Source of the DNA: Kribbella aluminosa
Lineage (GTDB): Bacteria; Actinomycetota; Actinomycetes; Propionibacteriales; Kribbellaceae
Reading direction: 5' to 3'
DNA: 64,000 bases
Assembly (NCBI RefSeq): GCF_017876295.1
Contig: NZ_JAGINT010000002.1
Coordinates: 2,418,001 to 2,482,000, forward strand
Shown: positions 58,417-64,000 of the stretch, in pieces
How the letters are laid out: each line of letters starts with the position of its first letter
Numbering within the stretch: position 1 is the first letter of the stretch
Made by a program: the position numbers and the translations under genes
Notes under the pieces: generated by a model
The model's database searches: none
Seen by the model: only the letters and a program-made list of their open reading frames with translations
What the model was told of the DNA's origin: nothing

Positions 58417-59520
58417 GTGATCTTCGAGACCTCCAGTCGCCTGCCGGACTTTCCGTGGGACAAGCTCGCCCCGTACCAGCAGAAGGCGGCCGCGCATCCC
58501 GACGGCATCGTGGACCTGTCCGTGGGAAGTCCGGTGGACCCGGTGCCGGACCTGGTGAAGCAGGCGCTGGCCGACGCGGCGGACGCCCCGGCGTACCCGA
58601 CGACGATCGGTACGTCGGCCGCCCGGCAGGCCGCGGTGGACTGGATGCGGCGGCGGCTCGATGTGACCGGTGTCGACCCGAAGAGCGGCGTGCTGCCCGT
58701 GATCGGCACCAAGGAGCTGATCATGATGCTGCCGACGCTGCTCGGCATCGGCGCCGGCGACACGGTCCTGATCCCGGACCTGGCCTACCCGACCTACGAG
58801 GCCGGTGCCGCGCTCGCCCGGGCGACCAGCGTGCCGGTCGCGGACCCGGCGGCGTACGACGGGCCGGTGCGGGTCGCGTACCTGAATTCCCCACGCAACC
58901 CGTCCGGCCAGATCACGCCCGCGGCGGACCTGCGGCGTGCGGTCGAGTGGGCGCGTGCGAACGACGTACTGCTGGTCAGCGACGAGTGCTACACCGAGTT
59001 CGGCTGGGACGAGAAGCCGGTGTCGGTGCTGCACCCGGACGTGTCCGGCGGGAGCTTCGACAACCTGCTGGCGGTGCACTCGCTCTCGAAGCGCTCCAAC
59101 CTGGCCGGGTACCGCGGCGGCTTCGTCGCGGGGGACCCGACGGTCGTCGCGGAGCTGCTCGCCGTACGGAAGCACGCCGGGCTGATGGTGCCGTCCCCGA
59201 TCCAGGCCGCGATGGCGGCGGCGTTCGCGGACGACGTACACGTGGAGGAGCAGCGCGCCCGTTACCTGCGTCGCCGTGCGGTGCTGCGGGACGCCCTGAC
59301 CGACGCCGGCTGGGAGATCACCCTGTCGAACGGCGGGCTGTACCTGTGGGCGTCGCACCCGTCGTACGACGCGTACGGCTCGGTCGGCGCGCTGGCGGAC
59401 AAGGGGATCCTCGTCGCCCCCGGTGTGTTCTACGGGACTGCGGGTGAGCGGCACGTGCGGGTGGCGCTGACCGGGACCGACGAGCGCGTCGACGCAGCGG
59501 TCAAACGGCTGTCGGAGTAG
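58417..59520 (+). CDS. dapC: Succinyldiaminopimelate transaminase
   Basis: 367 residues from GTG 58417 (GGGGGAG 9 bp upstream; GTG 58399 is possible). Fold-type I aminotransferase: 'LPDFPWDKLAPYQQKAAAHP' is characteristic of actinobacterial DapC. 'NSPRNPSGQI' binds substrate carboxylate, and the PLP Lys is in 'HSLSKRSNLAGYRGGF'. It makes N-succinyl-LL-diaminopimelate for lysine and peptidoglycan. In many actinobacteria it follows a ferredoxin gene, which is not seen here. Confidence 0.92.
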   Translation: MIFETSSRLPDFPWDKLAPYQQKAAAHPDGIVDLSVGSPVDPVPDLVKQALADAADAPAYPTTIGTSAARQAAVDWMRRRLDVTGVDPKSGVLPVIGTKELIMMLPTLLGIGAGDTVLIPDLAYPTYEAGAALARATSVPVADPAAYDGPVRVAYLNSPRNPSGQITPAADLRRAVEWARANDVLLVSDECYTEFGWDEKPVSVLHPDVSGGSFDNLLAVHSLSKRSNLAGYRGGFVAGDPTVVAELLAVRKHAGLMVPSPIQAAMAAAFADDVHVEEQRARYLRRRAVLRDALTDAGWEITLSNGGLYLWASHPSYDAYGSVGALADKGILVAPGVFYGTAGERHVRVALTGTDERVDAAVKRLSE

Positions 59521-59601
59521 AAACTTCGCGGCTTCGTGTGACGTCCTCCCGGTGTCACTGCCTCTAACAGGGGTAAGTGATGTCGAGGGAGGGGAGGGCA
59601 C

Positions 59602-60867
59602 ATGCGGCTGCATCTGCTCGGGGTCGTGGCGGTACTGCTGGCTGGTGTCACGCCGACACCTGCACCAACACCATCACCAACAGCCTCACCAACACTGACT
59701 CCCACACCGGCGGTGGTGTCCCCGACGCCGACGCCGGACTGGTCGATCACGCTGGCCCAGCCGGCCGCGTCCTGGGAGGACCGGCCGACCGTCTTCACCG
59801 GCAAGATCAGCAAGCCGGTCACCGGCTCGTACGTCACGCTCTGGCAGCGCGTCCCCGGCGCCTGGGTGCTGCGCGGCTCCACCCGGACCACGGCCGGCGG
59901 CGCGTACCGGTTCAGCTACGTGTCGGCGGTCACCGGCACCTGGGCGTTCCGCACGATGATCGGCGTCAAGGCCGAGACCGCGCTCGCCATCTCGGACTAC
60001 CGGACCGTGCCGATCCAGGACCGGAAGATCGTCCTCAACACCCCGGCGTCCTGGTACGCGACGCTCACCGGCGTCTCGGTCGCCGGGAAGCTCGTGCCGG
60101 CCGAGCCGGGCAAGGAGGTCGCGCTGCAGCAGTACCTCGGCAGCGGGAAGTGGCAACTCCTGAACGTCGCGACGATGGATGCCGGAGGCAACTTCCGGCT
60201 CCGGGTGCCCGACGACCTGCCGGCCACCCGTACTGTCCGCGTGGTCACGCGTGGCGTCAGCCAGGCCGCGATGGAGTACTCCGCGCTCGCGAAGATCGTG
60301 ATCAGGGCGGCACTCAACCCCAAGGTGTACGCCGTCTCCGCGGCGATGGTGCCGAACACGTACCGGGCCGGATGCCCCGTGAAACCGTCGGCGCTACGCC
60401 TGCTGCAGCTGAGCTACTGGGGCTTCGACGGCCGCGTGCACCGCGGTGAGCTGATCCTCCGGGACGCCGCGGTCGCGAAGATGATCACGGTCTGGACCTC
60501 GACGTTCGCGGCGAAGTTCCCGATCCGGCAGATGCGCCGGGTGGATGCGTTCGGCGGCAACGACGTCCGGTCGATGGCGGCGGACAACACGTCGGCGTTC
60601 AACTGCCGCCGGGTGACAGGCGATCCGTACTCGCTGTCGCCGCACTCGTACGGCTGGGCGATCGACATCAACACTGTCGAGAACCCGTACCTGGCCGCGA
60701 ACGGCGTCTGGTACCCGTCGAACGGCCTGGCGTACCGCAACCGCGCAGTGGTTCGTCCGGGCATGCTGTTCGCCAACAGCGTCGCCACGAAGGCCCTCAT
60801 CGGTCAGGGCTACTTCTGGGGCGCCGGCTGGGCCAAGCCCGACTACCAACACTTCGAGCCCAGGTGA
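59602..60867 (+). CDS. Secreted M15 D-Ala-D-Ala carboxypeptidase-family peptidase
   Basis: 421 residues. Signal peptide, then a Pro/Thr/Ser linker ('TPAPTPSPTASPTLTPTPA'). Two beta-sandwich repeats follow (about 45-240) of the same kind as the small secreted protein at 7834. The peptidase domain (about 255-421) has the zinc site: His and Asp in 'SPHSYGWAIDINTVENP', and His in 'PDYQHFEPR'. It probably trims peptidoglycan peptides. Its stop overlaps the lipoprotein start (GTGA), so the two are co-expressed. Confidence 0.88.
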   Translation: MRLHLLGVVAVLLAGVTPTPAPTPSPTASPTLTPTPAVVSPTPTPDWSITLAQPAASWEDRPTVFTGKISKPVTGSYVTLWQRVPGAWVLRGSTRTTAGGAYRFSYVSAVTGTWAFRTMIGVKAETALAISDYRTVPIQDRKIVLNTPASWYATLTGVSVAGKLVPAEPGKEVALQQYLGSGKWQLLNVATMDAGGNFRLRVPDDLPATRTVRVVTRGVSQAAMEYSALAKIVIRAALNPKVYAVSAAMVPNTYRAGCPVKPSALRLLQLSYWGFDGRVHRGELILRDAAVAKMITVWTSTFAAKFPIRQMRRVDAFGGNDVRSMAADNTSAFNCRRVTGDPYSLSPHSYGWAIDINTVENPYLAANGVWYPSNGLAYRNRAVVRPGMLFANSVATKALIGQGYFWGAGWAKPDYQHFEPR

Positions 60868-61634
60868 AGCCGCTGGTGGTCGCATGCGCGCTGGCACTCC
60901 TGCTGACAGGCTGCAGCTCCAAGCCCGCGGCTGAGCCGCCAACGCACTCTGCCCCCTCAAAGGCAATCCCCAGCATGGTCAGCGGCACGGTGCCCGTTCC
61001 CACCAACACGCTCCCCACCAACGAGCCGACCGACGCTGCCGTCCCACCGCAGCTCCCGGAACGAGCGACCGCCCCACCACCAGCCAACGCCGGACCGCTA
61101 ACAGCCAGCAACCTCCCAGCCCCAGAGAAGCTGGGTGCCGGCTGGAAGACCTACACCGACCCAGGCGGCGCAGAAGCCGGCTTCATCGGCAACAACACCT
61201 GGACCCGCCGTCGTGACCCCCACCAAGCCTCCTACGAAGCCCTACCTTCCGGCTGCTCCGGCCAACCGGTCAAAGGCTCCCTCGCCGTCCCCGCCTACGC
61301 CCTGACCGGCAGCTACCGCACCCCGGACCACCTACCCGCCACAGCCCTCCTACTCCGCTTCAAGGACGCCACCGGAGCCGAGAGCTACTACGCGGGTTAC
61401 CAGGCACGTATGCACGCGTGTGGCTCCGGCGGCGACCTCTCCGTCAAACAACTCTGGGACACCACCACAGCAGCGACCGCCGTACGCTCATACGCCGGAG
61501 CTGAGTCCTACGTCGACCTCTCAGTAGTCCGTGGCTCCACAGTCGCCCTACTGGCCACCACCTCCACCCACCCGGACCAACAGTCCGACTGGGCGCACAC
61601 CGTCGTACCAGCCCTGGAGTCCGTCATCGACTAG
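60864..61634 (+). CDS. Lipoprotein of unknown function
   Basis: 256 residues from GTG 60864. The lipobox 'LLLTGCSS' puts the lipid Cys at residue 17. A 70-residue Pro/Thr/Ala linker follows, then a mixed alpha/beta domain ('EKLGAGWKTYTDPGGAEAGFIG', 'ATALLLRFKDATGAESYYAGYQ', 'SYVDLSVVRGSTVALLATTSTH'). It resembles actinobacterial sensor- or PknH-like extracellular domains with two cysteines. Coupled to the M15 peptidase, it may anchor or regulate cell-wall trimming (inference). Confidence 0.82.
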   Translation: MKPLVVACALALLLTGCSSKPAAEPPTHSAPSKAIPSMVSGTVPVPTNTLPTNEPTDAAVPPQLPERATAPPPANAGPLTASNLPAPEKLGAGWKTYTDPGGAEAGFIGNNTWTRRRDPHQASYEALPSGCSGQPVKGSLAVPAYALTGSYRTPDHLPATALLLRFKDATGAESYYAGYQARMHACGSGGDLSVKQLWDTTTAATAVRSYAGAESYVDLSVVRGSTVALLATTSTHPDQQSDWAHTVVPALESVID

Positions 61635-61689
61635 GGCGAGTGCTGGAAGATGTATTACCTTTCAGTATTTCGTGACCTACACTCCGGTT

Positions 61690-62844
61690 ATGGGTGACTT
61701 CGACCGGTATGCCCGCCTGACCGCGCAGCTCGACGCGCCGTACGCCGTGATCGACCTGGCCGCGTTCCGCCGGAACGCCGACGACCTGGTCCGCCGGGCC
61801 GCCGGTACCCCGGTCCGGATCGCCTCCAAGTCGGTTCGCTGCCGCCCGCTGATCGCCGCCGCGCTCGAGCGGCCCGGGTTCCACGGCGTGATGAGCTACG
61901 CGCTGCCCGAGGCGCTCTGGCTGGCCCGGAACGGCGTCGACGACATCCTGCTCGGCTACCCGACCGCGCACCGGGCGGCGCTCCGCGAACTCTCCGAGGA
62001 CCCCGAGGCGGCGTCCCGGATCACGCTGATGATCGACTCGCCGGAGCACCTCGGATTCATCAAGGCCACCGCGACCGGGACTGCCCGGATCCAGGTCTGC
62101 CTGGACGTCGACGCCTCGCTGCGGATCCTCGGTCAGCACCTCGGCGTCCGGCGGTCCCCGCTCCGGACCGCGACCGACGTGGCGACCCTCGCCCGTACGG
62201 TGGCGGCCGACAGTGCGTTCGAGCTGACCGGCGTGATGTTCTACGAGGCGCAGATCGCCGGGCTGCCGGACACGTCGCCGGCCGTCCGCTGGGTGAAGCG
62301 CCGTTCGGCCGCGGAGCTCGCGGACCGGCGCGGCGCGGTTGTCGACGCGGTCAAGCAGGTGGCGCCGCTGCGGATCGTGAACAGCGGCGGCACCGGCAGC
62401 CTGGAGATCAGCAGCGCCGATCCGGTCGTCACCGAGGTCACCGCCGGCTCCGGCCTCTACGGCCCGACCCTGTTCGACAAGTACGACGTCTTCCAGCCCG
62501 AGCCCGCGATGGCGTACGCGGTGGACGTAGTACGGCGGCCCGCGCCGCGGATCGCCACGCTGTTCGGCGGTGGGTACGTCGCGTCCGGTCCGGCGAAGAA
62601 GTCGCGGCTCCCGCTGCCCGCATCGCCGTCCGGGCTGAAGCTGCTCGGCACCGAGGGCGCCGGGGAGGTGCAGACTCCGGTGCAGGGACAATCGGCCGAT
62701 CGGCTGAAAATCGGCGACAGAGTGTGGATGCGCTACGCCAAGGCAGGCGAGATGCTGGAGCGGTTCGACGTCCTGCACGCGATCGACGGCGAGGACGTCA
62801 GCGAGCTCGCGACGTACCGGGGCGAAGGGAAGAACTTCGGATGA
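61690..62844 (+). CDS. PLP-dependent amino-acid deaminase/aldolase (alanine-racemase-like fold)
   Basis: 384 residues. The N-terminal barrel has the PLP Lys in 'VRIASKSVRCRPLI'. 'GVMSYALPEALWLARNG', 'LDVDASLRILGQHLGVRRSP' and 'IVNSGGTGSLEI' are as in D-threonine aldolase and D-serine dehydratase types. The C-terminal metal site is 'DRVWMRYAKAGEMLERF' and 'IDGEDVSELATYRGEG'. It lacks a Shine-Dalgarno; TACACT (61678-61683), 6 bp before the ATG, suggests a leaderless transcript. Its stop overlaps the lactone oxidase ATG. The substrate is unknown. Confidence 0.85.
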   Translation: MGDFDRYARLTAQLDAPYAVIDLAAFRRNADDLVRRAAGTPVRIASKSVRCRPLIAAALERPGFHGVMSYALPEALWLARNGVDDILLGYPTAHRAALRELSEDPEAASRITLMIDSPEHLGFIKATATGTARIQVCLDVDASLRILGQHLGVRRSPLRTATDVATLARTVAADSAFELTGVMFYEAQIAGLPDTSPAVRWVKRRSAAELADRRGAVVDAVKQVAPLRIVNSGGTGSLEISSADPVVTEVTAGSGLYGPTLFDKYDVFQPEPAMAYAVDVVRRPAPRIATLFGGGYVASGPAKKSRLPLPASPSGLKLLGTEGAGEVQTPVQGQSADRLKIGDRVWMRYAKAGEMLERFDVLHAIDGEDVSELATYRGEGKNFG

Positions 62845-64000
62845 GCACCTGGCGGAACTGGTCCGGCACCGAGTCGGCGACCGGCATCGAGACTCTGCGA
62901 CCAGGGTCGACCGACGAGCTCGCGGCGACGGTGAAGGCCGCGGCCGAGCAGGGCAAGAAGCTCAAGGCTGTCGGTTCCGGGCATTCGTTCACCGGCTGCT
63001 CGGTGCCGCAGCAGGTGATGGTCCAGCTCGATGGCCTGTCCTCGATCCTGCACGCGGACCAGGCGTCCGGCCGGGTCACGGTCGGTGCCGGCACCGACCT
63101 GCGGAAGCTGACCGCTGGGCTCGCCGCGTTCGACCTGGCGATGGCGAACCTCGGCGACATCGACAAGCAGACGATCTCCGGTGCGATCTCCACCGGGACC
63201 CACGGGACCGGTGCTCAGCTCGGCGGCCTGGCCACCCAGGTCGTCGCGCTCGACCTGGTCACCGCGGACGGCTCGGTCCTGCACTGCTCGGCCGAGGAGC
63301 ACCCCGAGGTGTTCGGCGCGGCCCGAATCTCGGTCGGCGCGCTCGGCGTGATCAGCGCACTGACCTTGCAGTGTGTGCCGGCGTTCCTGCTGCGTGCGCA
63401 GGAGATGCCGCTGCCGCTGGCCGACGTCCTCGACGGCTTCGACGAGTTTGCCGACGGCAACGATCACTTCGAGTTCTACTGGTTCCCGCACACCGAGATC
63501 GCGCTCACCAAGCGGAACAACCGGGTCGGTGCGGACGTTGCTGCGGCGCCGGTCGGGCGGGTCCGCGGCTGGGTGGACGACGAGTTGCTGTCCAACAAGG
63601 TGTTCGAGCTGACGAACCGCCTGGCCGTACGGCGGCCCGGGATGGTTCCGCGGATCAACCAGCTCGCGTCCCGCGCACTCTCGGCCCGGGAGTACGTCGA
63701 CGCGTCGTACAAGGTGTTCTGTTCCGAGCGGAGTGTCGTGTTCCGCGAGTCGGAGTACGCCGTACCGCGGGAGAGCGTGGTCGAGGTGCTGCACCGGTTG
63801 CGGGACTGGATCGACGCGTCCGGCGAGCGGATCCCGTTCCCGATCGAGGTCCGGGTGGCCGCGCCGGACGACATCTGGCTGTCCACCGCGTCCGGCCGCG
63901 CGACGGCGTACATCGCGATCCACCAGTACCACCGGCTGCCCCACGACCCGTACTTCCGGGCCTTCGAGAACATCGTCGCCGACTACGGCGGTCGGCCGCA
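62841..64000 (+). CDS. Aldonolactone oxidase/dehydrogenase (L-gulono- or D-arabinono-1,4-lactone type), cut by window edge
   Basis: About 386 residues are visible and the frame is open at the end; the family is about 430 long. VAO-type FAD domain: 'KLKAVGSGHSFTGCSVPQQ' and 'GAISTGTHGTGAQLGGL' (FAD-binding His). The start of the ALO C-terminal domain is visible ('HFEFYWFPHTEIALTKRNNR', 'ESEYAVPRESVVEVLHRLRD'). Such enzymes oxidise aldonolactones to ascorbate-like products; the mycobacterial homologue is a dehydrogenase. It is coupled to the preceding gene by ATGA. A function shared with that PLP enzyme is not obvious. Confidence 0.88.
   Translation, partial: MSTWRNWSGTESATGIETLRPGSTDELAATVKAAAEQGKKLKAVGSGHSFTGCSVPQQVMVQLDGLSSILHADQASGRVTVGAGTDLRKLTAGLAAFDLAMANLGDIDKQTISGAISTGTHGTGAQLGGLATQVVALDLVTADGSVLHCSAEEHPEVFGAARISVGALGVISALTLQCVPAFLLRAQEMPLPLADVLDGFDEFADGNDHFEFYWFPHTEIALTKRNNRVGADVAAAPVGRVRGWVDDELLSNKVFELTNRLAVRRPGMVPRINQLASRALSAREYVDASYKVFCSERSVVFRESEYAVPRESVVEVLHRLRDWIDASGERIPFPIEVRVAAPDDIWLSTASGRATAYIAIHQYHRLPHDPYFRAFENIVADYGGRP

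Overview
The window is high-GC DNA with strong G/C third-position codon bias, many GTG starts, four-base ATGA/GTGA gene overlaps and a Mec+/CysO/CysM sulfur-carrier route, all of which point to an actinobacterium. The gene content resembles Kribbella or other Nocardioidales; that genus-level placement is an inference. No rRNA, CRISPR array, integrase, transposase or phage gene was found.

Layout. 0-3 kb: the end of an IclR regulator, a long non-coding tract of GC-rich tandem repeats and hairpins, an Lrp/AsnC regulator and divergent hppD. 3-12 kb: secreted proteins, a FAD-linked oxidase, a CseA/CseB/CseC-like lipoprotein-regulator-kinase operon without sigE, and a 1250-residue secreted GH101 endo-alpha-N-acetylgalactosaminidase. 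12-16 kb: the rest of homogentisate catabolism (fahA, an unassigned partner gene, divergent hmgA). 16-31 kb: a frameshifted polysaccharide deacetylase, a secreted 5'-nucleotidase, a decayed creatininase, pncA, an SDR, a secreted propeller protein, a hydrolase lacking its usual acid residue, a NarL-type two-component pair, TauE, a YdcF-like membrane protein, an alditol oxidase, and a pncB-marR operon. 31-45 kb: the conserved actinobacterial block clpS-DUF2017-mec-cysO-cysM-murI-metallo-beta-lactamase-rph-rdgB (order as in Mycobacterium tuberculosis Rv1331-Rv1341). An aldo/keto reductase and about 6 kb of accessory genes (hydrolase, MFS pump, TetR, SAM-hydrolase-like gene, Gfo/Idh oxidoreductase, frameshifted SGNH hydrolase) interrupt it. 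45-50 kb: two DNA-binding proteins divergent from a compact PEP-utilising enzyme, then a DUF222/HNH protein. 49.9-54 kb: an arsenic cluster (flavoprotein, ArsR, ArsR-phosphatase fusion, aquaglyceroporin, ArsC) ending 9 bp before the 3' end of a tRNA-Leu. 54-64 kb: a VWA protein, bcp, a glucose-dehydrogenase-like enzyme, a DUF3618 and GroES-like pair, dapC, an M15 peptidase with a lipoprotein, a PLP-fold aldolase/deaminase, and the start of a lactone oxidase.

How genes work together. HppD, HmgA and FahA form a tyrosine/4-hydroxyphenylpyruvate route in two loci 9 kb apart. The maleylacetoacetate isomerase step has no recognisable enzyme, and the gene overlapping fahA is the natural candidate. 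Mec+, CysO and CysM make cysteine from O-phosphoserine; this CysO carries two residues after its Gly-Gly. PncA and PncB give NAD salvage from nicotinamide. In the arsenic cluster, ArsC-made arsenite would leave through the aquaglyceroporin, because no ArsB or Acr3 pump is present.

The most unusual items are: a 14-unit histidine-rich pentapeptide expansion inside the ArsR-phosphatase fusion; the unassigned fahA partner; the compact PEP-utilising enzyme with its own regulators and a 14-bp direct-repeat promoter; a structured, terminator-bearing leader before the SAM-hydrolase-like gene; and two genes broken at the same GGCCCCG heptamer.
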